NCBI RefSeq assembly: GCF_001424875.1
Contig: NZ_LMCT01000017.1
Coordinates: forward strand, 24,839-63,219
Direction: 5' to 3'
Length of the DNA stretch: 38,381 nt
Source of the DNA: Kitasatospora sp. Root107
GTDB lineage: Bacteria > Actinomycetota > Actinomycetes > Streptomycetales > Streptomycetaceae
The notes under the pieces were generated by a model. That model worked only from the letters and a program-made list of their open reading frames with translations. It was not told the origin of the DNA and did not search any database. This document shows positions 31,465-38,381 of this stretch, piece by piece; within the stretch, counting starts at the first letter, position 1; each line of letters opens with the position of its first letter. A program made the position numbers and the translations under genes.

Positions 31465-32333
31465 AAGAAGGCGGGATTCGGGATGTACGGGGCGGGCGGC
31501 CGCATCCCGCGCACCGCCAGGTAGCCCTCGGTGGAGAGCGAGAGGCCGACCTCCAGGCCGACGTCCACCGCCCACTCCTGCTCGGCGGTCAGGCAGTCGA
31601 TCACCACCTCCGCCCCGTCCGGCGTACGGGCCAGTGCCTCGCGGAGCAGCCGGGTGGCGATCCGCTTGGAGGTGGCGGCCAGCAGCTTCACCGCGCCGCC
31701 GGTGCGGTAGCAGTAGCCGGTGCCCGCCAGGGTGTCGGCGATCAGCAGTTCGTCGTAGTGGGCCAGCATGAACTCATGGTCCACCCCGTGGGCCGAGCCC
31801 CGGACCCGGCGGTCGACGGAGTCCAGCAGGTCACGGTGGGTCGAGTTGCCCGGGTGCACCGGGATGTCGCCCGGGTCGAGCAGCCCGGCCCGGTCCACCG
31901 TCCCGGTCAGCCGCATGGTCGGGTGCAGGGTGAAGCCGGCCCGGCGGTAGCGGCGGGCGGCGGCGGGGGAGGGCGAGGCGCAGAGCATCCCGCGCAGGCA
32001 GCCCCGGCCGTGCGCGCCGGCATGCTCCAGCAGCAGGCGGCCGACGCCCTTGCCCTGGGCGCTCGGCAGTACGGCGAACAGTGACAACAGCCACAGCCCC
32101 TCCCGCCGCATCGAGAGCGCCACCCCGACCGCCTCGCCGTCCTGCTCGGCGACCCAGCACCCCGGCTGGTCGTGCCGGATCGCGTGCACCGTCCGGGCCA
32201 GCTCCCGGACCAGCTGGGACGGGTCGGGCGGCGAGCCGTCGTCCCCGCCGGCCAGATCGCGGAAGGCCGCCCGGCTCACGGATTCGACGGCCGCGGCGTC
32301 GGCAGGGGTGTCTTGGAGCTGACGAATGATCAC
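31461..32333 (-). CDS. GNAT family N-acetyltransferase, two-domain
   Basis: 290 residues. The N-terminal half is a typical GNAT fold with motif A LFAVLPSAQGKGVGRLLLEHA around residues 95-115. The C-terminal half resembles a second, less conserved GNAT-like domain with EVVIDCLTAEQEWAVDVGLEVGL. The GTG at 32331-32333 is preceded by AGGA at seven bases. It is the first gene of a pair with the FhuF-like gene, which suggests a link to siderophore or iron use, though the acetyl acceptor is unknown. It is divergent from erpA across about 209 bases. Confidence 0.85.
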   Translation of the reverse strand: MIIRQLQDTPADAAAVESVSRAAFRDLAGGDDGSPPDPSQLVRELARTVHAIRHDQPGCWVAEQDGEAVGVALSMRREGLWLLSLFAVLPSAQGKGVGRLLLEHAGAHGRGCLRGMLCASPSPAAARRYRRAGFTLHPTMRLTGTVDRAGLLDPGDIPVHPGNSTHRDLLDSVDRRVRGSAHGVDHEFMLAHYDELLIADTLAGTGYCYRTGGAVKLLAATSKRIATRLLREALARTPDGAEVVIDCLTAEQEWAVDVGLEVGLSLSTEGYLAVRGMRPPAPYIPNPAFL

Positions 32334-32542
32334 CCCGTCATCCTGCCGCCGTGGCGGGTCCGGGACGGCCTGTTTGGCAGGATCGGACGATGACCACGGT
32401 CCACCGGTGTGCGAGCATGGGTGCGTGGGGGAGTGGGTCCCACGGCCCGCAGAACTCAGAAGAACACCGCTCGGGAAATGAATCCGGGTGGCCGCTGGTT
32501 GGTACTGGCGGCAGATCGTCGTCACAGACCGGGAGTACACAG

Positions 32543-32896
32543 ATGAGCGTCCAGGACGAGACCACCGTCGAGAGTGGTCTGCTCCTCTCCGATGCCGCCG
32601 CGGCCAAGGTCAAGGGGCTGCTGGACCAGGAAGGCCGCGACGACCTCGCGCTGCGCGTCGCCGTGCAGCCCGGTGGCTGCTCGGGCCTGCGCTACCAGCT
32701 CTTCTTCGACGAGCGTTCGCTCGACGGCGACGTGGTGAAGGACTTCAACGGCGTCAAGGTCGTGACCGACCGGATGAGCGCCCCCTACCTCGGCGGCGCG
32801 ACCGTCGACTTCGTCGACACCATCGAGAAGCAGGGCTTCACGATCGACAACCCGAACGCCACGGGCTCCTGCGCCTGCGGCGACTCGTTCAGCTAG
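32543..32896 (+). CDS. erpA: Iron-sulfur cluster insertion protein (HesB/IscA/ErpA)
   Basis: 117 residues of the A-type Fe-S carrier family, which passes clusters to apo-enzymes. The three conserved cysteines are present: C46 in PGGCSGLRY, and C110 and C112 in GSCACGDSF at the C-terminus. The length is normal. The ATG at 32543 has GGGAG upstream; earlier in-frame codons lack similarity. It is monocistronic, ending at a strong terminator, and near the cysteine desulfurase fusion and cytochrome oxidase genes that may depend on it. Confidence 0.93.
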   Translation: MSVQDETTVESGLLLSDAAAAKVKGLLDQEGRDDLALRVAVQPGGCSGLRYQLFFDERSLDGDVVKDFNGVKVVTDRMSAPYLGGATVDFVDTIEKQGFTIDNPNATGSCACGDSFS

Positions 32897-32903
32897 TCGT
32901 ACC

Positions 32904-32937
32904 GCGAAAGGCCCCCGCCACGGCGGGGGCCTTTCGC
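32904..32937 (+). terminator. Intrinsic terminator after erpA
   Basis: Perfect 15-base stem (32904-32918 with 32923-32937), four-base loop. It lies between the erpA stop and the convergent lipoprotein stop, and may act for both. Confidence 0.9.
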
Positions 32938-32953
32938 ATGCCCGGCGCCGGGC

Positions 32954-33541
32954 TCAGTGCTGGGGCCCGCCGACCGGGTCGGGGCCCTGGGACCGGGGCA
33001 GCTCCCGGTTGGTGGCCTGGTCGAAGACCGTCCGGCCGCCCAGCTGGGCCTTCAGGTCGGCCGACACCTCCTGCTGCTTGGCCAGCGCGACGCAGTCGGT
33101 GCCCGCCTTCTGCGGCTCGGTCACGACGACCTTGGCCACCACGGTGCCGGGCTTGGACTCGTCCAGCTTGAGGCCGTACTTTTCGCAGATCCCGCCGTAG
33201 AACGTCACCGAGAGCCGCAGCCCGTCCACCCGGTACGAGCTGCCGACCAGCTTGCCGGACGGGTCGGGCTCGCCCACCGCGATGCCGGGCCTGCTCTCGG
33301 CGGGCGTCGGCTCGATGGACGGCTTCGGCGGGTTGGACGGCCGGGGATCCGGGGTGGACGGGCTCGCGGCCGGGCTGGATGCCGAGGAGCTGGGTGCGGC
33401 GCTCGGCGAGCCGGGCGAGGTGGAGGACGTGCTGGAGGTCCCGGACCCGCAGGCGGTGGCGGCGCCGAGGGCGAGCAGCAACGTGGCGGCGCCGACGGCT
33501 CGCCGGAGCCGGGGTGGGGTGGCTGCGGTCTTCTGGTCCAT
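32954..33541 (-). CDS. Putative lipoprotein of unknown function
   Basis: 195 residues. A basic N-terminus and a hydrophobic stretch lead to a lipobox-like GAATAC with C31 as the lipidation site. A low-complexity Ser/Pro linker runs to about residue 85, then a folded domain with two cysteines (FYGGICEKYG and AGTDCVALA) that may form a disulfide outside the membrane. No catalytic motif was recognised. It is probably surface-exposed and may bind a ligand. It is preceded on its strand by a small hypothetical gene. Confidence 0.78.
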   Translation of the reverse strand: MDQKTAATPPRLRRAVGAATLLLALGAATACGSGTSSTSSTSPGSPSAAPSSSASSPAASPSTPDPRPSNPPKPSIEPTPAESRPGIAVGEPDPSGKLVGSSYRVDGLRLSVTFYGGICEKYGLKLDESKPGTVVAKVVVTEPQKAGTDCVALAKQQEVSADLKAQLGGRTVFDQATNRELPRSQGPDPVGGPQH

Positions 33542-33627
33542 GGTGCGCGTTCCTCCCGAGGGCTCAGCACTCCGCCACCGCAGCGGCGCTGTGCGGCTTT
33601 GACGTGCCCCGGAGGATTCCGGTTCCG

Positions 33628-33861
33628 TCAGGCGCCGTACTCCGAGGCGCCGTACTCCGACATCCCGGCCACCAGCCGGCGGGTCCTGGGGGGCACCGAG
33701 ACACCGGCGGGGGCGGTCGGCACGGGCTCGGCGGGGATGGCGTACGCGGGCCAGAACAGGCCCATCCGCCGGGACGAACTCACCAGCGCGTCAAGGGAGT
33801 CGGCGTCCGCCTCACCCTTCAGGGCGGCAGGGACACGCAGGGCAGGCCGGTTCGGCATCAT
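33628..33861 (-). CDS. Small hypothetical protein
   Basis: 77 residues starting MMPNRPALRVPAALKG, with a helix (ADADSLDALVSSSRRMG) and a Pro-rich second half, ending in SEYGASEYGA. GGAG lies nine bases before the first ATG. The composition is less biased than in shadow frames, and the gene sits in a gap with no other candidate. No domain was recognised. The C-terminal repeat comes from a tandem 15-base duplication at 33631-33660. Confidence 0.6.
   Translation of the reverse strand: MMPNRPALRVPAALKGEADADSLDALVSSSRRMGLFWPAYAIPAEPVPTAPAGVSVPPRTRRLVAGMSEYGASEYGA
33631..33660. repeat. Tandem 15-base duplication at the end of the small hypothetical gene
   Basis: GGCGCCGTACTCCGA occurs twice back to back, encoding SEYGA twice at the C-terminus. 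The two copies are identical, so the duplication looks recent. Confidence 0.9.
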
Positions 33862-33975
33862 CGGTCTTCGCTCCGATCGGCGGGCCGTGGGCGGAAATGC
33901 CACGGACCAGGACGGGGCGGCTGTTCCGGCCCCGGTATCCCCGACCCTAGATCGGCCCTGCGTGCCGGGCCAGAG

Positions 33976-33989
33976 CTACCGCGCGGTAG
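33976..33989. promoter_or_regulatory. 14-base perfect palindrome upstream of adoK
   Basis: CTACCGCGCGGTAG, about 120 bases before the adoK start in a 245-base spacer. It could be an operator. No regulator is indicated. Confidence 0.3.
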
Positions 33990-34106
33990 TACTCGGCGGA
34001 GTGAAGCCGGAGGCGTGGTGGGCGGGCGACGGCCGGGCCGGTACCGTGTAAAGGTCGATTTTCACCGTTGTTCCGGCCGCTCACCCGGCCCACCTGAGGA
34101 GACCCA

Positions 34107-35084
34107 GTGCGCATCGCCGTCGCCGGCTCGATCGCCACCGACCACCTGACGACCTTCCCGGGCCGCTTCGCCGACCAGCTGGTCGCCGAGCAGCTGCACA
34201 CGGTCTCGCTCTCGTTCCTGGTGGACACCCTCGACATCCGCCGCGGCGGGGTCGCCCCGAACATCGCCTTCGGCATGGGTGTGCTCGGCCTGCGCCCGAT
34301 CCTGGTCGGTGCGGCCGGCGCGGACTTCGAGGAGTACCGCAGCTGGCTGGAGCGCAACGGCGTGGACACCGAGTCCGTGCACATCTCCGAGACCTCGCAC
34401 ACCGCCCGGTTCATGTGCACCACGGACCTGGACCACAACCAGATCGCCTCGTTCTACACCGGCGCGATGGCCGAGGCCCGCAACATCGAGCTCAAGCCGA
34501 TCCACGACCGGGTCGGTGGCCTCGACCTGGTACTGATCGGTGCGGACGACCCGCAGGCGATGGTCCGGCACACCCAGGAGTGCCGCACCCGCGGCTACGC
34601 CTTCGCCGCCGACCCCTCGCAGCAGCTCGCCCGCCTGGAGGGCGACGACATCCGCGAGATCGTGGACGGTGCCACGTACCTGTTCACCAACGAGTACGAG
34701 GCCGCACTGATCGAGACCAAGACCGGCTGGAGCCCCGAGGAGATCCTCGGCCGGGTCGGCACCCGGGTCACCACGCTCGGCGCCAAGGGAGTCCGGATCC
34801 AGCGGGCCGGCGAGCCCGACGTCACGGTCGGCTGCCCGGTCGAGGAGCGGAAGTCCGACCCGACGGGCGTGGGCGACGGCTTCCGGGCCGGCTTCCTGGC
34901 GGGCATCTCCTGGGAGCTCGGGCTGGAGCGGGCGGCGCAGATCGGCTGCATGGTCGCGACGCTGGTGATCGAGACGGTCGGGACGCAGGAGTATGAGCTG
35001 CGGCACGGGGCGTTCCTGGAGCGGTTCGCCGTGGCGTACGGGGCCGAGGCTGCGGCCGAGGTTCGGGCGAAGCTCACCGCGTAG
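34107..35084 (+). CDS. adoK: Adenosine kinase, PfkB family
   Basis: 325 residues. It closely resembles Mycobacterium tuberculosis AdoK over its length, from IAVAGSIATDHL through SLSFLVD, ARNIELKPI and AADPSQQLARL to the end. It phosphorylates adenosine with ATP in purine salvage. The PfkB signature DPTGVGDGF holds the catalytic base D257. The GTG at 34107 has GAGGAG upstream. In mycobacteria adoK also lies near ctaC, and the same neighbourhood occurs here, which supports the assignment. Confidence 0.92.
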   Translation: MRIAVAGSIATDHLTTFPGRFADQLVAEQLHTVSLSFLVDTLDIRRGGVAPNIAFGMGVLGLRPILVGAAGADFEEYRSWLERNGVDTESVHISETSHTARFMCTTDLDHNQIASFYTGAMAEARNIELKPIHDRVGGLDLVLIGADDPQAMVRHTQECRTRGYAFAADPSQQLARLEGDDIREIVDGATYLFTNEYEAALIETKTGWSPEEILGRVGTRVTTLGAKGVRIQRAGEPDVTVGCPVEERKSDPTGVGDGFRAGFLAGISWELGLERAAQIGCMVATLVIETVGTQEYELRHGAFLERFAVAYGAEAAAEVRAKLTA

Positions 35085-35115
35085 AACTTTTGCAGGGCCT
35101 CAGGCATCTACGGTC

Positions 35116-35201
35116 AGGGGCTCGGGGAACTGCGAAAGTGCCTGACCATTTACGTACGGATCACCTTGTACGAGGTCGGCGTCGCAGTTCCCCGAGCCCC
35201 T
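35116..35201. repeat. Long inverted repeat at the adoK/cysteine desulfurase junction
   Basis: Twenty-base perfect arms, AGGGGCTCGGGGAACTGCGA at 35116-35135 and its complement at 35182-35201, with a 46-base spacer. The right arm reaches the stop codon of the cysteine desulfurase gene. It could act as a bidirectional terminator for the convergent genes. The arm sequence resembles a motif often met at gene ends in Streptomyces genomes. Confidence 0.85.
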
Positions 35202-36585
35202 ACGGGGCTCGCCGTACGAGGTAGGCCGTCCCGCGGGTGAAGCCGTAGTCGGTGGGGGAGGCCTCGCCGAGGTAGGTCTGCGCACGCATCTGGCACCAGG
35301 CGGGGATGTCGAGGCGGGCCGCCTCGTCGTCGGCGAGGACCACGACGGTGCCGCCGACCGGGACTTCGGTGATCCGTTTGGCGAGTTCGATGACCGGCAG
35401 GGGGCAGCGCTTGCCGAGCATGTCGAGGACCAGGGTGTCCGAGCTGCCGGCGGGGGCGGGCAGGTCGAGGCCGAGTGGGGACCGGATGTCGGCGACCAGG
35501 CGGGGGAGCAGCTCGAGGAAGCGGGTGACGTCCGCCTCGGGTACGCCGTTGGGCAGCGAGATCCGGATGTTTCCCTCGGTCAGTACGCCCATCGCCGCCA
35601 GGACGTGGCTGGGCGTCAGGGTGCTGGACGTGCAGGAGGAGCCGGAGGAGACCGCGAAGCCGGCCCGGTCGAGTGCGGTGAGCAGGACTTCGCCGTCGAC
35701 GTAGAGGCAGGAGAAGGTGACCAGGTGGGGGAGCCGGTGGGCGGGGTCGCCGACCACCTCCACCTCGGGGACCAGCTGCGGCACCTGACGGCGGATCCGT
35801 TCCACCAGGGCGTGCAGCCGGGCGTTCTCGGCCTCGGCCTCGGCCCGGACGGCCCGTAGCGAGGCGGCGGCCGCGACGATGGCGGGGACGTTGACGTAGC
35901 CGGGGACCCGGCCGTTCTCCCGTTCGTCGGCGGGCAGCGGTGAGGCGTACCGGACGCCCTTGCGGACGGCGAGGACGCCGACTCCGGCCGGGCCGCCCCA
36001 CTTGTGGGCGCTCGCGGTGAGCAGGGACCAGCCGCCGGGGACGGGGAGCCGGCCGGCCGACTGGGCGGCGTCCACCAGCAGCGGGACGTCGCCGAGCAGG
36101 GCGGCGGTCTCCTCGACCGGCTGGAGGGTGCCGACCTCGTGGTTGGCGGACTGGAGCACGGCCAGCGCGGTGTCGTCCCGGACCAGGGCGGCGAACTCCG
36201 GGGCGGCGACCCGTCCCTGGCGGTCCACCGGGGCCACCGAGACGCTTCCGCCGTCCGCCGCCACCCGTTCGGCGGTGTGCAGCACGCTGGAGTGCTCGAC
36301 GGCCGAATGGACCAGGTGACGTCCCGTCCGGCGGCGGCCGGTCAGTGCACCGAGCATCCCCAACTGGACGGCCTGGGTGCCGCTCCCGGTGAAGGAGACC
36401 TCGTCGGCGCGGCAGCCGAGCACTTCGGCGACGGTCTCCCGGGCGGCGTCCAGCAGCATCCGGGCCTGCCGGCCCGAACGGTAGAGCCGGGCCGGGTCGG
36501 CCCAGCCCTCGTCCAGGGCGGCGGTCAGCGCCTGCCGGGCGACGGGGTGCAACGGTGCGGTGGAGGCCACGTCGAAGTAGGACAC
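35200..36585 (-). CDS. Cysteine desulfurase fused to a TusA-like sulfurtransferase domain
   Basis: 461 residues. Residues 1-370 are an aminotransferase-fold NifS/IscS-type desulfurase, with PLP-binding K195 in SAHKWGGPAG, HSAVEHSSV, and the reactive C318 in SSGSSCTSST. Residues about 385-461 are a TusA domain with the CPLP persulfide site at C394 (LGKRCPLPVIELA). The fusion would take sulfur from cysteine to C318 and hand it to C394 within one chain, supplying Fe-S clusters, tRNA thiolation or a cofactor. It starts at GTG with AGGG upstream. It is divergent from ctaC and convergent with adoK. Confidence 0.9.
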   Translation of the reverse strand: MSYFDVASTAPLHPVARQALTAALDEGWADPARLYRSGRQARMLLDAARETVAEVLGCRADEVSFTGSGTQAVQLGMLGALTGRRRTGRHLVHSAVEHSSVLHTAERVAADGGSVSVAPVDRQGRVAAPEFAALVRDDTALAVLQSANHEVGTLQPVEETAALLGDVPLLVDAAQSAGRLPVPGGWSLLTASAHKWGGPAGVGVLAVRKGVRYASPLPADERENGRVPGYVNVPAIVAAAASLRAVRAEAEAENARLHALVERIRRQVPQLVPEVEVVGDPAHRLPHLVTFSCLYVDGEVLLTALDRAGFAVSSGSSCTSSTLTPSHVLAAMGVLTEGNIRISLPNGVPEADVTRFLELLPRLVADIRSPLGLDLPAPAGSSDTLVLDMLGKRCPLPVIELAKRITEVPVGGTVVVLADDEAARLDIPAWCQMRAQTYLGEASPTDYGFTRGTAYLVRRAP

Positions 36586-36928
36586 GAAGACACCCTACTC
36601 ACCGTCAGACGACACCCATTTTGTGAGGGTTCGTGGGTACCCGGACGGGTGTCCGACGGTCCGTCACCCGCGTGTCCGGGCGCCGCCGTCCGGGTGTCCG
36701 TGCGACCCTCGAACGGCCGCATTGACCTGCGGGTCCACTCCTTTGGGGGCTGATCGGGTAGCCGGGCGGCGCGTTACCGGGGGCTGCTCGTGAGTGCCGC
36801 ATAAGGATGCAGTAGCGTTTGGCCCGCATAAGCATTCAAACCGTGCCCGTGGCCGGGTCGCCGGGGAGGCGCGCACAGCGACTCCCGGCAGCGACGCGAT
36901 CTCGGGCGAGACTTCGGGAAGGCGCTAC
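36586..36928. promoter_or_regulatory. Divergent control region of the desulfurase fusion and ctaC
   Basis: A 343-base spacer with unusual repeat content: three GTGTCCG units at 36649, 36672 and 36694 (23 and 22 bases apart), and two near-identical 15-mers, CCGCATAAGGATGCA at 36797 and CCGCATAAGCATTCA at 36834. It must hold promoters for both genes. A TTGACC at about 36723 may be a -35 box. Confidence 0.5.
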
Positions 36929-37780
36929 GTGAGTCCCAACGGCTCCGACCGCTCGCCGCGGCGCACGATGCGGCGGAAGCTGCCTCAGGCGCTGGCACTG
37001 GGCCTCGTCATCGCGACCGCCACCGGCTGCTCGGCCAACGACCTCCCCAGGCTTGGCCTTCCGAGTCCCGTCACCGCCGAGGGCCCGATGGTCCTCCGGA
37101 TGTGGCAGGGCTCGTGGATCGCGGCACTGGTGGTCGGCGCACTGATGTGGGGTCTGATCATCTGGAGTGTGATCTTCCACCGCCGCAGCCGCAGCAAGGT
37201 GGAGATCCCCCCGCAGACCCGGTACAACCTGCCGATCGAGGCGTTGTACACCGCGGTCCCCCTCGTCATCGTCTCGGTGCTCTTCTACTTCGTCGCGCGC
37301 GACGAGGCCCGGTTGACCTCGACCTCCGCCAAGCCGGACCACGTGGTCAACGTGGTCGGCTTCCAGTGGAGCTGGGCGTTCAACTACGAGAACACCGAGA
37401 ATCCGGACCCGGCCAACACCCAGGCCGCGTACGACGTCGGCACGCCGGCCGAGCCGCCGACGCTCTACCTGCCGATCAACGAGACGGTGCAGTTCCGCCT
37501 CACCTCGCGGGACGTCATCCACGACTTCTGGACGATCAACTTCCTGATGAAGCAGGACGTCGTCCCGGGCGTGGTGAACAAGTTCGAGGTCACCCCGACC
37601 GCGCTGGGCACCTACCGCGGCAAGTGCGCGGAGCTCTGTGGCGTCGACCACTCGCGGATGCTGTTCAACGTCAAGGTCGTGGACCGGGCGGAGTACGACA
37701 AGCACCTGGCGGAGCTTCGGGCCAAGGGCCAGAAGGGCGCGGTGCCCTCGGGCATCACCACCATGGGAAGTGAGAAGTGA
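36929..37780 (+). CDS. ctaC: Cytochrome c oxidase subunit II
   Basis: 283 residues. A membrane lipoprotein carrying the CuA electron-entry site of the aa3 oxidase. The signal sequence ends in a lipobox with C34 (ATATGCSAND). Two transmembrane helices follow (about 57-80 and 104-122), then the extracytoplasmic cupredoxin domain with VIHDFW and the CuA motif CAELCGVDHSRM. The GTG at 36929-36931 has GGAAGG six bases upstream; an in-frame GTG at 36794 would place an Arg-rich stretch before the signal peptide. Its stop overlaps the ctaD start as GTGA. Confidence 0.93.
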   Translation: MSPNGSDRSPRRTMRRKLPQALALGLVIATATGCSANDLPRLGLPSPVTAEGPMVLRMWQGSWIAALVVGALMWGLIIWSVIFHRRSRSKVEIPPQTRYNLPIEALYTAVPLVIVSVLFYFVARDEARLTSTSAKPDHVVNVVGFQWSWAFNYENTENPDPANTQAAYDVGTPAEPPTLYLPINETVQFRLTSRDVIHDFWTINFLMKQDVVPGVVNKFEVTPTALGTYRGKCAELCGVDHSRMLFNVKVVDRAEYDKHLAELRAKGQKGAVPSGITTMGSEK

Positions 37781-38381
37781 CTATCCTCAACGAGCCCGCC
37801 GCTGCCGGCGGGACTACCGGGGCCACGGTCACGGCCGGTGCTGAGTCGACCCGCAAGCCCGGGTCCACCATCATCAAGTGGCTGACCACCACCGACCACA
37901 AGACGATCGGCACCCTGTACCTGGGAACGTCGTTCGCGTTCTTCCTGATCGGTGGTGTGCTCGCGCTGGTGATGCGCGCCGAGCTGGCTCGTCCGGGGAC
38001 GCAGATCCTCTCGAACGAGCAGTTCAACCAGGCGTTCACCATGCACGGCACGATCATGCTGCTGATGTTCGCGACGCCGCTCTTCGCCGGTTTCGCGAAC
38101 TGGATCATGCCGCTCCAGATCGGCGCCCCCGACGTCGCCTTCCCGCGGCTGAACATGTTCGCCTACTGGCTCTACCTGTTCGGCTCGATCATCGCGGTGG
38201 CCGGCTTCCTCACCCCGCAGGGTGCGGCCGACTTCGGCTGGTTCGCCTACTCCCCGCTGTCGGACGCGGTCCGTTCGCCGGGCATCGGCGCCGACATGTG
38301 GATCATGGGTCTGGCCTTCTCCGGCTTCGGCACCATCCTCGGTTCGGTCAACTTCATCACCACCATCATCTGCATGCGCGC
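37777..38381 (+). CDS. ctaD: Cytochrome c oxidase subunit I, N-terminal part
   Basis: 201 codons of the heme-copper oxidase catalytic subunit; the gene runs off the right edge. The GTG overlaps the ctaC stop. After a short cytoplasmic lead (WLTTTDHKTIGTLYLG) come the first transmembrane helices, with the low-spin heme-ligand histidine in TMHGTIMLLMFATPLFAG and the conserved NWIMPLQIGAPDVAFPRLN loop. Copper ligands lie beyond the window. Confidence 0.95.
   Translation, partial: MTILNEPAAAGGTTGATVTAGAESTRKPGSTIIKWLTTTDHKTIGTLYLGTSFAFFLIGGVLALVMRAELARPGTQILSNEQFNQAFTMHGTIMLLMFATPLFAGFANWIMPLQIGAPDVAFPRLNMFAYWLYLFGSIIAVAGFLTPQGAADFGWFAYSPLSDAVRSPGIGADMWIMGLAFSGFGTILGSVNFITTIICMR

Noticed and set aside
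36794..36928. Earlier GTG start for ctaC
   Set aside because: It would put about 45 Arg/Gly-rich residues before the signal peptide, and it falls inside the repeat-containing control region.

Overview
The window is high-GC actinobacterial chromosome, most likely from a Streptomyces or Kitasatospora-type organism. The grounds are very strong G/C preference at third codon positions, frequent GTG and TTG starts, GTGA and TGATG gene overlaps, an AdoK/ErpA/CtaC-CtaD neighbourhood, and lpd-sucB next to pepA. The genus is an inference from gene content and remembered synteny; no 16S rRNA or other marker is present. No tRNA, rRNA, CRISPR array or transposase was seen.

Layout. Positions 1-9650 are core metabolism: a partial FAD-dependent oxidoreductase, a TIGR01777-type SDR protein divergent from a GNAT acetyltransferase, a DUF2510 membrane protein, a phosphoribosylanthranilate isomerase (TrpF), a DUF4240 protein, the dehydrogenase-complex genes sucB (E2) and lpd (E3), and leucyl aminopeptidase pepA. 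Positions 9915-18630 are accessory. A tightly overlapping plus-strand operon encodes an SseB-like protein, a WXG100-like helical protein, a 752-residue polymorphic toxin (WXG-type N-terminus, FPDAAY repeat linker, arginine-type ADP-ribosyltransferase tip) and a 371-residue SseB-like T7SS-associated protein. Two paralogous NTPase/beta-propeller proteins follow, then a short graveyard of gene fragments.

Positions 18634-23242 (minus strand) read cobU-cobT-cobS followed by two tandem ADP-ribosylglycohydrolases (ARH) that converge on the toxin region. A mono-ADP-ribosyltransferase toxin beside two enzymes of the family that removes ADP-ribose is the most interesting feature of the window. The graveyard between them holds a frameshifted piece of the NTPase/propeller family, a short stretch resembling the end of an ADP-ribosyltransferase, and a decayed copy of the cobS 3' end. 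This suggests the locus has been built and rebuilt next to cobS.

Positions 23330-38381 return to core genes: a small conserved-type protein, an SmtA/CmoM-like methyltransferase, a DUF3043 membrane protein, pspA with its PspAA partner, nadA, an MDR oxidoreductase, an Lrp/AsnC regulator with a PLP decarboxylase, a translationally coupled GNAT/FhuF-like pair, the Fe-S insertion protein erpA, a lipoprotein, a small hypothetical, adenosine kinase adoK, a cysteine desulfurase-TusA fusion, and the start of the cytochrome c oxidase operon (ctaC, partial ctaD).

The toxin, its possible chaperones or immunity proteins and its ARH antagonists are inferred from motifs and gene order only; no activity can be read from sequence. 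Clear intrinsic terminators lie after pepA, sucB, pspAA/nadA and erpA.
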